The notes: generated by a model not told the origin, from the letters alone. Positions 43,821 to 52,952 are shown, numbered from the stretch's first letter. The stretch is DNA of 64,000 nucleotides from Aureimonas fodinaquatilis (GCF_008369445.1 NZ_VTWH01000003.1:1-64000); one strand, 5' to 3'. A program made the numbers and translations.

Positions 43821-43922
43821 TGGAATGTTTCATGTGATCTTTTGATCATTTGAAACATTCCAACACTCTGTTTTGTCGTATTGTCTGTCGTTGCGACGGT
43901 TCCGTTTCAACGGGAAATACTC
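43821..43922 (-). repeat. Dispersed intergenic repeat, copy 5 with long hairpin
   Basis: On minus this begins GAGTATTTCCCGTTGAAACGG, then ACGACAGACAATACGACAAAACA, then GAGTGTTGGAATGTTTCA. The end is a nested hairpin: TGGAATGTTTCA (43821) pairs with TGAAACATTCCA (43851) around TGATC-TTTT-GATCA. It separates nagA from the RND operon and may also terminate nagA. Confidence 0.75.
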
Positions 43923-43947
43923 TGTGAAACCGTTACCGGACCCCGCA

Positions 43948-45039
43948 ATGTTTCATTCGCTGACTGTGACCCGTCTGGCAGTGGTTCTCATTGCGGCGGT
44001 TTTTGTTCTGCAGGGCTGCAAGCCACGGCAAAGCAGCGAAGAGCCGCCCATAACACCGGTCATTGTGCGATCTGTCGCAATGGAAACCTATCAACCCGCG
44101 ACGGTGCTGACGGGTGAAGTTCAGGCGCGGGTGCAGACAGAACTGGCATTTCGGGTTGCAGGCCGGGTGATCGAGCGGCTGGCCGATATTGGTGACCGGG
44201 TGGAAAACGGCCAGGTTCTGGCGCGTCTGGATGCGCGTGAGCAACATGCCGATCTGGCGGCGGCGCGTGCCGGTGTTGAGGCATCGCAGGCACAGCTGGA
44301 TCAGTCCAACTCTGAATATTCACGCCAGCAAACACTTTTTGAGCAAGGATTGACCACGCGCACCATTTTCGAGCAGGCGCAGGAAGCCGTGCGCACGGCC
44401 CGCGCATCACTTGATGCGGCAGAGGCCCAGCAAGCCACGGCAGAAGAGGGGCTGGCCTATACGGAGCTCAAGGCAACGGCACCGGGTGTGCTGACCGCCC
44501 GGTCCATTGAAGTGGGTCAGGTTGTGCAGGCGGCGGAGGCTGCATTCAGTCTGGCGGAAAATGGTCCGCGCGATGCGGTGTTCCAGGTGTTTGAAAGCCT
44601 GCTGTTTGAAAAACCGGAAAATGAAACCATCGAATTGTCGCTTGTTTCCGCGCCGGAAGTGGTGGCTGCAGGCCGCATCCGAGAGATTTCGCCCGCCGTT
44701 GATACGCAAAGCGGCACGGTGCGCGTCAAGGTGGCGATTGATCAAACGCCCGCCCGCATGACTCTTGGCTCAGCGGTCATTGGCCGCGCGCCACGCGCTG
44801 CGCAGGAGGCGCTTATTCTACCGTGGAGCTCTCTGGCTTCCGATGCGGGCTATTCGGCGGTGTGGGTGGTTGATCCGCAGACCGAGCGTACGGCACTGCG
44901 CCGCGTTGATATTCTGGCTTATGAAACCGGCCGGATCATACTCTCCAATGGGCTTACCCCCGGGGAGCTGGTGGTGATCGACGGCGGAAAATTTCTCCGC
45001 CCCGATGAAAAGGTTGAGCCGCGGGAGGACGTGATTTGA
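43948..45039 (+). CDS. RND efflux periplasmic adaptor lipoprotein 1
   Basis: This 363-residue membrane fusion protein has a lipoprotein signal (LAVVLIAAVFVLQGCKP, Cys24 for lipidation). The lipoyl half-motifs flank a helical hairpin: VAGRVIERLADIGDRVENGQ, then RAGVEASQAQLDQSNSEYSRQ, then ELKATAPGVLTARSIEVGQV. The beta-barrel domain follows. GTG at 43924 and ATG at 43873 are open alternatives, but the former lies in a repeat. It links the RND pump to an outer-membrane channel. It is the first of two adaptors in the operon. Confidence 0.87.
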   Translation: MFHSLTVTRLAVVLIAAVFVLQGCKPRQSSEEPPITPVIVRSVAMETYQPATVLTGEVQARVQTELAFRVAGRVIERLADIGDRVENGQVLARLDAREQHADLAAARAGVEASQAQLDQSNSEYSRQQTLFEQGLTTRTIFEQAQEAVRTARASLDAAEAQQATAEEGLAYTELKATAPGVLTARSIEVGQVVQAAEAAFSLAENGPRDAVFQVFESLLFEKPENETIELSLVSAPEVVAAGRIREISPAVDTQSGTVRVKVAIDQTPARMTLGSAVIGRAPRAAQEALILPWSSLASDAGYSAVWVVDPQTERTALRRVDILAYETGRIILSNGLTPGELVVIDGGKFLRPDEKVEPREDVI

Positions 45040-46103
45040 CATTGCGTGGCTTTGTGCTTCTGCCGCTTTTGCTGCTGGCCGCCTGTTCGGCAGAAGAACA
45101 CGAAGTGGCGGAGCCGGTTCGTCCGGTCCGATCCATGGTGGTGGAAGCACAGCGCCCGATGGGGTTCAGCCTGCCTGGCACCGTTGAGCCAAGAATTGAG
45201 AGCAGGCTCGGCTTCCGCGTGCTGGGCAGAATTGTCACCCGCAATGTGGAAACCGGCGACACAGTTGCGCGCAATGACGTGCTGGCCGAACTGGACCCCA
45301 CAGCGTTGGATCTTGCGGTGCGCAGTGCGGAAGCGGACTATATCAGCGCGCGCGCGCAACTGGCGGAAGCCGCCGGCGTGGCCTTCCGGCAGAGCGAATT
45401 GCTGCAGGCGCGGGCAGCCACACAGGCAAATTTTGAAGCGGCAGACCGGCAACGCCGAACCGCAGAGGCATTGGCTGCAAGCAACGAGGCCAAGCTGGCC
45501 AAAGCGCGTGAGCAGCGCAGCTATGCTGAATTGCGGGCAGATTTTGATGGCGTGGTGCTGGCAACCTATGCCGAAGTGGGGCAGGTGGTGAATCCGGGTC
45601 AACCCGTTCTGACACTGGCCCGCCCGGATATTCGCGAGGCGGTTGTGGATATTCCCGATGAGGCCGCGGCTCTGTTAACCCCCGGTATGAGCTTCAATGT
45701 TTTTCTGGAGCTTGACCGCAATTTGCGCGTCGTTGGCACCATTCGGGAAATTGCGCCCAGCGCAGACCCGGCCACCCGCACACGCCGGGTGCGAATTTCA
45801 CTCGACAATCCATCCGCTGATTTTCGGCTTGGCTCTACTGTTCGCGTAACACCCGGGCAGGAAATGCCATTGGTGATCCGGGTGCCGGACACGGCAGTTC
45901 TGACCGAAGGCGACAACAGTTTTGTGTTCATCGTCGATGAACAGGCGGGCGTTGCGCGCAAACAGGCAGTCAAGGTGGAGCCAGCACCGATGGGCGGAAA
46001 AATTGTTGTGTCCGGTGTTGAATCCGGCAGCCGTATCGCCACTGCCGGGGTTCACACATTGCGCGACGGGCAGGCTGTCAAACTTGGCGGAGGCGGGCTT
46101 TGA
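45036..46103 (+). CDS. RND efflux periplasmic adaptor lipoprotein 2
   Basis: The 355-residue second adaptor starts with TTG overlapping the stop of adaptor 1 (TTTGA), with GGGAGGA upstream. It has a lipobox (LLPLLLLAACSAE), lipoyl motifs (VLGRIVTRNVETGDTVARND and LRADFDGVVLATYAEVGQVV), a hairpin (AATQANFEAADRQRRTAEAL) and the barrel domain (LDRNLRVVGTIREIAPSADP). Two different adaptors with one pump recall TriA and TriB, both required by the TriC pump. Confidence 0.87.
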   Translation: MTLRGFVLLPLLLLAACSAEEHEVAEPVRPVRSMVVEAQRPMGFSLPGTVEPRIESRLGFRVLGRIVTRNVETGDTVARNDVLAELDPTALDLAVRSAEADYISARAQLAEAAGVAFRQSELLQARAATQANFEAADRQRRTAEALAASNEAKLAKAREQRSYAELRADFDGVVLATYAEVGQVVNPGQPVLTLARPDIREAVVDIPDEAAALLTPGMSFNVFLELDRNLRVVGTIREIAPSADPATRTRRVRISLDNPSADFRLGSTVRVTPGQEMPLVIRVPDTAVLTEGDNSFVFIVDEQAGVARKQAVKVEPAPMGGKIVVSGVESGSRIATAGVHTLRDGQAVKLGGGGL

Positions 46104-49100
46104 CCGACAAGAGCTTCAACCTCTCTGAATGGGCGCTCAAGCGCAGCTCGATGATCTGGTATTTCATGATCGTCTTTTTGCTGGCGGGTGCCTGGTCCTA
46201 CATCAGCCTGGGGCGTGAAGAAGACCCGAACTTCACCATCAAGACCATGCTGATACAGGCACAGTGGCCGGGCGCTTCGGCGCAGGAAACCACTCTGCAG
46301 GTAACAGACAGAATTGAGAAAAAGCTTGAAGAGCTGGACTCGCTGGATTTCACAAGGTCCGTCACCCGCCCCGGGGTAACAACGGTGTTTGTAAATCTGC
46401 GCGACACCACTCGTGCACGGGATGTGCCGCAGATCTGGTTGCAGGTCCGCGACATGATCAAGGACATTCAGCAGACATTTCCGCAAGGGGTGGTAGGGCC
46501 GTTTTTCAATGATCGTTTTGGCGATGTCTACGGCAATATTTACGGCTTCACTTCGGATGGTCTTTCGCAACGCGAATTGCGGGATATTGTCGAAAATGCC
46601 AGATCAAAAATCCTGACCGTGGCCAATGTCGGTCGCGTGGAGGTTCTGGGCGCTCAGGACGAGTTCATTTATCTGGAATTTTCCACCCGTGAAATTGCGG
46701 CGATGGGCATTGACCAGCAACAGATCATCCAGACCCTGCAGGAACAGAATGCCATCAGCCCGTCGGGCGTGGTGCAGGCCGGGCCTGAAAGGGTTTCGGT
46801 TCGGGTCAGCGGGCAATTTCAATCTGAAGAAGACCTGCGAGAGGTGAATCTGCGGATCAATGACCGGTTTTTTCCGCTTTCGGATGTGGCAACCATCACG
46901 CGGGGCTATCAAAACCCGCCATCGGCGTTGTTTCGCGTTAACGGCGTAGAATCCATCGGCCTGGCGATCGGCATGCGGCCGGGTTCCAATCTTCTGGAGT
47001 TCGGCGAGGCGCTGGACAAGGAAATGGAGCTGATATCCACCCAGCTTCCCGTGGGTGTGGAACTGGTGCGCGTGGCTGATCAACCGCTTGTTGTTGAAGA
47101 GGCGGTGTCGGATTTCACCCGCGCACTGTTTGAGGCGGTGGCAATTGTGCTGGTCATCAGCTTCATCAGTCTGGGTCTTCGCGCCGGGCTGGTGGTGGCA
47201 ATTTCCATCCCGCTGGTGCTGGCCATTACGTTTCTGTTTATGGAATACACTGACATTTCATTGCAACGCGTGTCATTGGGCGCGCTGATCATCGCGCTTG
47301 GCCTTCTGGTTGACGACGCGATGATTGCGGTGGAAATGATGGTGGCGCGGCTGGAAGTCGGCGACTCCCTGCGCAAGGCCGCCACCTATGTCTACACATC
47401 AACGGCGTTTCCCATGCTGACGGGTACGCTGGTGACAGTGGCGGGGTTCATCCCCATTGGCCTCAACAGTTCAAATGCCGGCGAATTCACCTTCACATTG
47501 TTCGTCGTCATTGCCGTCGCGCTGCTGGTTTCGTGGGTCGTCGCCGTCATTTTCACGCCGTTGCTGGGCGTTACCATTCTTCCCGCAAAGCTGCCCGACC
47601 ATAAGGTGAAAAAGAGCTGGTTCGCCCGGCTTTTCAGCCGGTGGCTGCTGGCGGCCATGCGGGCCAAATGGCTGGTCATCGGACTGACACTTCTGGTTTT
47701 CGTCGGCTCGATCTTTGGCATGGGTTATGTCCAGCAGCAGTTTTTCCCGTCGTCGGACCGGCCGGAACTGGTGGTGGATTTTTCCCTGCCGCACAATGCA
47801 TCCATTGCGGAAACCGACAGGCAGATGCGGCAGTTCGAAGAGGAAATGCTGCGCGACAACCCGGATATCGAGCATTGGTCCACCCATGTTGGCGAGGGCG
47901 CGCCAAGATTTATTCTGTCTTTTGATGTTCAGACGCCGGATCCTGCATTTGGCCAGGTTGTCATCGTGACCAAAAGCGTGGAGGTGCGCAACAAGGTGCA
48001 AGCCGACATCCGCGACTATCTGCGGCGCACATTTGTCGGCACGGACGCCTTTGTGAAACAGCTTGATATTGGCCCGCCTGTTGGTCGGCCGGTGCAATAC
48101 CGTGTCAGTGGTCCCGATATTCAGACGGTGCGGCAGCTTTCCGACCAGCTTGCGACGGTCATGGCGCAAAACGCCAATCTGGATGAAATTGTGTTCGACT
48201 GGCATGAACCTGCACGTGTTGTGCGGGTCAATGTCATGCAGGATATGGCGCGGCGACTTGGCGTCAGCTCGCGTGATATCGCCAATGCCCTGAACAGCGT
48301 GGTGGATGGCTCGACAATCACTCAGGTGCGGGACAACATCTACCTTGTCAACGTGGTCGCCCGTGCCAGAGATGCCGAGCGAGGGTCCATAGACACATTG
48401 CAGAACCTGCAATTGCCGGGCGCTGGCGGACAATCGGTTCCGCTGGCCGCGCTGGCCACGTTTGACTATGAAATGGAGCAACCGGTGATCTGGCGGCGAA
48501 ACCGCCTGCCGACAATCACCCTGCAGGCCGCCGTGCGTGGCGGTATTCAGCCGGACACTGTGGTTCAGCAGATGACATCCGGCATCAATGAGTTCCAGCA
48601 GCAGCTTCCCTTGGGTTACAGCGTCGAGATTGGCGGTGCGGTGGAAGAAAGCGCCAAAAGCCAGGCGCCAATTGCTGCCGTTGTGCCGTTAATGCTGTTT
48701 ATCATGGCGACGGTGCTGATGATCCAGCTTCAGAGTTTCCAGCGGCTGTTTCTCGTGTTCACGGTCGCGCCGCTGGCTTTGATCGGTGTGGTTGCCGGAC
48801 TTCTACTCAGCGGCTCGCCCCTGGGCTTTGTTGCCATTCTGGGTGTCCTGGCGCTGATTGGCATTCTGGTGCGAAACTCGGTCATTCTGATTGTGCAGAT
48901 AGAACATGCCCGGCAAGCCGGTGAAAATGCCTGGGATGCTGTGGTTGAAGCGACAGAACATCGTATGCGGCCAATCATGTTGACCGCTGCCGCGGCCAGT
49001 CTGGCGCTTATTCCTATTTCCCGGGAAGTGTTCTGGGGGCCGATGGCATATGCGATGATGGGCGGCATAGTGGTCGGCACCGTGCTGACGCTGCTGTTTC

Positions 49101-49156
49101 TGCCGGCTCTCTACGTGGCTTGGTTCCGCATCAAGGAGGAAAAGCCCGGATCCTGA
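46100..49156 (+). CDS. RND family efflux transporter permease (TriC/AcrB-like)
   Basis: The 1018-residue pump has 12 membrane helices and two large periplasmic loops. The proton-relay aspartates lie in helix 4 (LIIALGLLVDDAMIAVEMM). RND text includes TSTAFPMLTGTLVTVAGFIP, SPLGFVAILGVLALIGILVRN and HRMRPIMLTAAAASLALIPI. TTG 46100 overlaps the stop of adaptor 2, with GGCGGAGG upstream. Proton-driven export of hydrophobic toxicants across the envelope is the expected role. No TolC-type channel gene is in the operon. Confidence 0.92.
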   Translation: MTDKSFNLSEWALKRSSMIWYFMIVFLLAGAWSYISLGREEDPNFTIKTMLIQAQWPGASAQETTLQVTDRIEKKLEELDSLDFTRSVTRPGVTTVFVNLRDTTRARDVPQIWLQVRDMIKDIQQTFPQGVVGPFFNDRFGDVYGNIYGFTSDGLSQRELRDIVENARSKILTVANVGRVEVLGAQDEFIYLEFSTREIAAMGIDQQQIIQTLQEQNAISPSGVVQAGPERVSVRVSGQFQSEEDLREVNLRINDRFFPLSDVATITRGYQNPPSALFRVNGVESIGLAIGMRPGSNLLEFGEALDKEMELISTQLPVGVELVRVADQPLVVEEAVSDFTRALFEAVAIVLVISFISLGLRAGLVVAISIPLVLAITFLFMEYTDISLQRVSLGALIIALGLLVDDAMIAVEMMVARLEVGDSLRKAATYVYTSTAFPMLTGTLVTVAGFIPIGLNSSNAGEFTFTLFVVIAVALLVSWVVAVIFTPLLGVTILPAKLPDHKVKKSWFARLFSRWLLAAMRAKWLVIGLTLLVFVGSIFGMGYVQQQFFPSSDRPELVVDFSLPHNASIAETDRQMRQFEEEMLRDNPDIEHWSTHVGEGAPRFILSFDVQTPDPAFGQVVIVTKSVEVRNKVQADIRDYLRRTFVGTDAFVKQLDIGPPVGRPVQYRVSGPDIQTVRQLSDQLATVMAQNANLDEIVFDWHEPARVVRVNVMQDMARRLGVSSRDIANALNSVVDGSTITQVRDNIYLVNVVARARDAERGSIDTLQNLQLPGAGGQSVPLAALATFDYEMEQPVIWRRNRLPTITLQAAVRGGIQPDTVVQQMTSGINEFQQQLPLGYSVEIGGAVEESAKSQAPIAAVVPLMLFIMATVLMIQLQSFQRLFLVFTVAPLALIGVVAGLLLSGSPLGFVAILGVLALIGILVRNSVILIVQIEHARQAGENAWDAVVEATEHRMRPIMLTAAAASLALIPISREVFWGPMAYAMMGGIVVGTVLTLLFLPALYVAWFRIKEEKPGS

Positions 49157-49277
49157 CAGCAATTTGACTGTGCTGGTCGCTGTCGGGCTGCATCGGTCAG
49201 GGCCGACACTGGAGCGAGTTCAGAAAAACCTCTACACAGTTTGTTGGATATGACTTCAACCACTGCAGGATAAGACC

Positions 49278-50747
49278 ATGACATCTGCTCACGACAATTC
49301 CGTAAAGTCGCCGGCTATACCATCAACCCGACTCTGGATTGGCGGTCGCTGGCAGGAGGGCAGAGGCGGCGCCGATATTCCGATTTACGATCCTTCGACG
49401 GAACAGATCATAACATCGGTTGCCAATGCTTCACTGGAAGACGGAATTGCGGCTGTTGACGCTGCAGAGGCGGCGGCGGCCAGTTGGGCTGCAACGCCAC
49501 CTCGTCAACGCGGCGAGGTTTTGCGCCGTGCGTTCGAGTTGATGACAGCGCGTGCGGAATCCATTGCTCAGCTCATCTCACTGGAAAACGGCAAGGCTCT
49601 GATCGATGCGCGTGGCGAGGTTGCCTATGCGGCAGAGTTTCTGCGCTGGTATGCCGAAGAGGCGGTGCGGCTGGGTGGCGAAATCGGACGTGCGCCAAGC
49701 GGCGCATACAACATTGTGGTCCAGCATGAACCGGTTGGCATTGCATTGCTTATAACTCCGTGGAACTTTCCTGCGGCCATGGCAACCCGTAAAATAGCGC
49801 CCGCACTGGCGGCCGGTTGCACCTGTATTTTAAAGCCAGCCACGGAGACCCCGCTGACGGCCTATGCCATGGCAGAAATTTTTGCCGAAGCGGGTGTGCC
49901 CGATGGCGTGGTCAATGTGCTGACCACCGGCTCGGCCGGCAAGGTCACCGGCGCCATTCTGAAAGATCCGCGCGTTCGCAAACTCTCATTCACCGGCTCG
50001 ACGGAAGTGGGCCGGATTTTGCTGCGGGAGGCCGCGCAGCAGGTGCTGAACTGCTCCATGGAGCTGGGCGGAAATGCGCCATTTGTGGTAATGGCCGATG
50101 CAGATCTGGACGCTGCACTGGATGGCGCTATGATTGCCAAGATGCGCAATGGCGGCCAGGCCTGCACGGCAGCCAACCGGTTTTATGTGCATGAATCGCT
50201 CTACGACAAATTTGCCGATGGTTTTGCCGAGCGCATGCAGGCTCTGAAGCTGGATGATGGCATTCTGCCTTCCACTCAGGTTGGCCCTTTGATCAACAGG
50301 GATGCGGTGGAAAACTCGCTGCGTTTGATTGATGATGCGGTATCACGCGGCGCAAAGATTCTGACAGGCGGCACGGCATTGAATCGCAAAGGATTCTTCC
50401 TCACGCCGACCGTGCTTCGGGATGTTCCGGCAGACGCCTTGATGATGAACGATGAAATTTTCGCGCCCGTCGCTCCTATTGCCTCCTTTGCCAGCGAAGA
50501 TGAGGCTATTGCCGCGGCCAATGCCACCGAATATGGCCTGATTTCCTATCTCTACACTCAGGATCTGGCACGTGGCATGCGCCTTACATCGCGTTTGCAA
50601 ACCGGCATGGTCGGGCTGAATCGCGGCGTGGTGTCAGACCCGGCGGCGCCGTTTGGCGGCATGAAGGCCAGTGGCATCGGCCGTGAAGGCGGGCACCACG
50701 GCATTCTTGAATATATCGAAACCAAATATACTGCGGTTTCCTGGTAA
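49278..50747 (+). CDS. gabD: NAD(P)-dependent succinate-semialdehyde dehydrogenase family protein
   Basis: This 489-residue ALDH has TPWNFPAAMATRKIAPALAA, FTGSTEVGRILL, general base in MELGGNAPF, catalytic cysteine in GGQACTAANRF and PFGGMKASGIGREGG at the end. This matches the GabD subgroup, which converts succinic semialdehyde (or glutaric/2-oxoglutaric semialdehyde) to the acid. It stands alone between the RND operon and the racemase cluster. It could take part in the latter pathway, whose last step needs a semialdehyde dehydrogenase. Confidence 0.85.
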   Translation: MTSAHDNSVKSPAIPSTRLWIGGRWQEGRGGADIPIYDPSTEQIITSVANASLEDGIAAVDAAEAAAASWAATPPRQRGEVLRRAFELMTARAESIAQLISLENGKALIDARGEVAYAAEFLRWYAEEAVRLGGEIGRAPSGAYNIVVQHEPVGIALLITPWNFPAAMATRKIAPALAAGCTCILKPATETPLTAYAMAEIFAEAGVPDGVVNVLTTGSAGKVTGAILKDPRVRKLSFTGSTEVGRILLREAAQQVLNCSMELGGNAPFVVMADADLDAALDGAMIAKMRNGGQACTAANRFYVHESLYDKFADGFAERMQALKLDDGILPSTQVGPLINRDAVENSLRLIDDAVSRGAKILTGGTALNRKGFFLTPTVLRDVPADALMMNDEIFAPVAPIASFASEDEAIAAANATEYGLISYLYTQDLARGMRLTSRLQTGMVGLNRGVVSDPAAPFGGMKASGIGREGGHHGILEYIETKYTAVSW

Positions 50748-50754
50748 CTCCCCA

Positions 50755-50793
50755 CCGGGCATTTTTGGTCAAAACCTGATCGAAAATGCCCGG
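50755..50793 (+). terminator. Stem-loop after succinate-semialdehyde dehydrogenase gene
   Basis: CCGGGCATTTT pairs perfectly with AAAATGCCCGG over a 17-base loop, eight bases after the stop. There is no T-run, so termination is plausible but not certain. Confidence 0.5.
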
Positions 50794-51022
50794 ATCGACT
50801 GTCTTTGCCTTGGCAAAATTGCGACTCAGATCCAGGCTCTCGCTGAAGATTTCGCGGCCTGGTATCCCGTCGGTGGCACTCTGCCAGTCGCAGCGGTCAA
50901 AGCCTTTGCGACCCCCCAGCTCAGTTCTGAAATAATCCACACCCTTTCCGGTTTGATCGGGCCTTGGCGCTCGATCATTTCCGGCCGTGCAAAATCGCGC
51001 AACTCAAGAGTGGCGAAATCGC

Positions 51023-51050
51023 TTGACTCTTCGCAATACCTACATATGAT
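51023..51050 (+). promoter_or_regulatory. Sigma-70-type promoter of the racemase-fusion regulator
   Basis: TTGACT (51023) and TATGAT (51045) are separated by 16 bases, a near-consensus promoter about 45 bases before the ATG at 51096. Confidence 0.6.
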
Positions 51051-51053
51051 CCA

Positions 51054-51088
51054 TAGAAATTAGATTTTCTACAAATCATCAGTAGAAA
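51054..51088. promoter_or_regulatory. Operator-like TAGAAA half-sites at the start of the regulator transcript
   Basis: TAGAAA-N6-TTTCTA (51054-51071) is a dyad. A third half-site, TAGAAA, follows at 51083. The dyad overlaps the expected transcription start, suggesting autorepression. Confidence 0.45.
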
Positions 51089-51095
51089 GAATCGA

Positions 51096-52952
51096 ATGCG
51101 CAAACCCTACTCAATCGGTCATGCTGCCAAACTTGCCGGAGTTTCCGTCTCGACCTTGCGGTCTTGGGAAAGCCACGGTCTGCTGGTGCCGCAGAAGTCC
51201 GAGAGTGGGCACCGCTACTACGCCGCGGATGATGTTCAGAGAGCGCAGAGCATCGAGCGATTCCGCAGCATATCCGGCATGAGCATCACCTCGATCCGAC
51301 GGCAACTGGAGCTGGATGAGAAAGAGGGACGCCGCCAAAGTCCCCCGCGCGAGCAGCAGGAAGCCAATGCAACCGCCATCGGTGCCCGAGTTCGGCATCT
51401 GCGCAAGCAGATGGGCTGGTCCATGCGAGAGCTTTCCGAGCGCAGCGGCATTTCCCAATCGCAATTGAGCACGTTTGAACGCGGCCACGCTTCACTTGGT
51501 TCTGCGCGGCTTAACGCGCTTGCTGCGCTTTTTGGCAAGGGTCTGACCGAACTGCTCGGCGGCACTGCGTCTGGCGACTCGCCTGTTTTTCGCCGCGGCT
51601 CCGGGCGCATCGTGGAAGGCATGGGGCATGGCGTTCGCATCGAGCAGGTCACCGTTGCAGAGCGCCTGATCGATGCCGAATTCTGGACAATCGAGCCGGG
51701 TGGCGAAAGCGATGGCTTCTACTCACATGAAGGCGAAGAACTCATCTACGTCATCGACGGAGAGTTTGAGCTTGCGCTTGCCGACAGCGGCGAAGAGGTT
51801 CTGACAGCGGGCGACTGCGCCTATTTTAACAGCCGGGTCGAACATCGCTGGCGCAATGCCGGGTCACGGCCAGTAACTCTCTTGTGGGTCAATACCGACA
51901 GTGACCGGCTTGGCTCGATGCGTTTCAGCAATTCCAACCGCAAACTTGGCCTTGGTGCGCTTGGCGGCAACAGCCTAGGAGAGGGATCGCTGACGGTTGA
52001 TCTGCCGAAAGGCGTTGAGACCTACCGCACAATAGAAACCCACACGGCTGGCCACGTCACACGTGTTCTGATTGAACCCCTGCCGGGGCTGGACCAGGCA
52101 GGTCTTGCCGAAAACATCGAGTATTTCCGCAGCAATTACGATCATATTCGCGCTTTGCTGCTGGGCGAGCCGCGCGGCCATGTGGGCGCCTTTGGCCTGA
52201 TTCCGGTGAAATCCAAAAACGCGGATTTCGGTGCGTTCTTTGTCGCTTCCTATGGCTATCCGAAAATGGGCAACCATGCTGTTGTCGGCTACGCGCGGGT
52301 TCTGGCCTCTCTAGGGCGTCTTGCCAATCGCTCAAGCTTCACGATTGAAGTTCCGTCCGGCGTTCTGGAAGTGGAACTTGGACGTCATGGCCGATCCGAC
52401 AATGTCACAATCACCTTTCCTGCCGTCGGGTTGCGTGCCCAAACGGCAAGCACCCAGCTGCTCGGAAAGTCGGTCACAGTCGAAATTGGCACCGAAGGCA
52501 CGCCCGTTGCGCTGATCAATGCCAAATCCCTCGGAACTGAGCTGGTATCAGAAAACACCTCCAGCCTGAGCGATCTGGCAGCCCATCTGCGCACGAAGCT
52601 TGAGGCAGAGAGCAATATCGCCGGGCTTGATTCCATCGTGCTTTACGAAGACGGAGATGGCGATGTCTCACGACAGTTCGTCTCCATCAACAATCTGAAA
52701 TTCGATCGATCGCCCGGCATTCTGGGAGCCGCTACGCGTGCCGCCCAGCTGGTACGTGATGGGCGCGCCAAAGCAGGCGCGATCCTGTCGTTTGAAAGCA
52801 TCTTTGGCGACACCATTCTGGCTGAAGTGTCCGGAAATGCAGATGTCTCCAGTAATGGGATGGTCGAGGTCAAGATCACATCGAGATCTCACCTCAATGC
52901 AATTTCTACTTTTATTTATGAACCTTCAGATCATCTCTACACCAAGGGTTAG
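51096..52952 (+). CDS. MerR-HTH/Cro-HTH/cupin regulator fused to a catalytically dead proline-racemase domain
   Basis: This 618-residue protein has four parts. Residues 5-70 are a MerR-type helix-turn-helix (YSIGHAAKLAGVSVSTLRSW, HRYYAADDVQRA). Residues 95-155 are a Cro/C1-type helix-turn-helix (VRHLRKQMGWSMRELSERSG, ISQSQLSTFERG). Residues 195-268 are a cupin (HEGEELIYVIDGEFELAL). Residues 307-615 are a proline racemase fold (IETHTAGHVTRVL, LLGEPRGHVGAFG, NADFGAFFVASY, KFDRSP). Both catalytic cysteines are lost: MCGH has become MGNH (Gly392) and DRSPC has become DRSPG (Gly541). I infer a sensor domain derived from the pathway enzyme. The importer gene begins 36 bases downstream. Confidence 0.9.
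   Translation: MRKPYSIGHAAKLAGVSVSTLRSWESHGLLVPQKSESGHRYYAADDVQRAQSIERFRSISGMSITSIRRQLELDEKEGRRQSPPREQQEANATAIGARVRHLRKQMGWSMRELSERSGISQSQLSTFERGHASLGSARLNALAALFGKGLTELLGGTASGDSPVFRRGSGRIVEGMGHGVRIEQVTVAERLIDAEFWTIEPGGESDGFYSHEGEELIYVIDGEFELALADSGEEVLTAGDCAYFNSRVEHRWRNAGSRPVTLLWVNTDSDRLGSMRFSNSNRKLGLGALGGNSLGEGSLTVDLPKGVETYRTIETHTAGHVTRVLIEPLPGLDQAGLAENIEYFRSNYDHIRALLLGEPRGHVGAFGLIPVKSKNADFGAFFVASYGYPKMGNHAVVGYARVLASLGRLANRSSFTIEVPSGVLEVELGRHGRSDNVTITFPAVGLRAQTASTQLLGKSVTVEIGTEGTPVALINAKSLGTELVSENTSSLSDLAAHLRTKLEAESNIAGLDSIVLYEDGDGDVSRQFVSINNLKFDRSPGILGAATRAAQLVRDGRAKAGAILSFESIFGDTILAEVSGNADVSSNGMVEVKITSRSHLNAISTFIYEPSDHLYTKG

Larger units (their letters stand above)
50748..51095. other. 348-bp region upstream of the racemase-fusion regulator
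   Basis: It starts with a long stem (50755-50793) and ends with the promoter and operator-like half-sites of the regulator (51023-51088). Between these, the minus strand is open from 50940 towards 50770 with gene-like codons (VDYFRTELGGRKGFDRCDW, REIFSESLDLSRNFAKAK) but no plausible start context. It may be a decayed gene fragment, or a chance frame. Confidence 0.4.
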
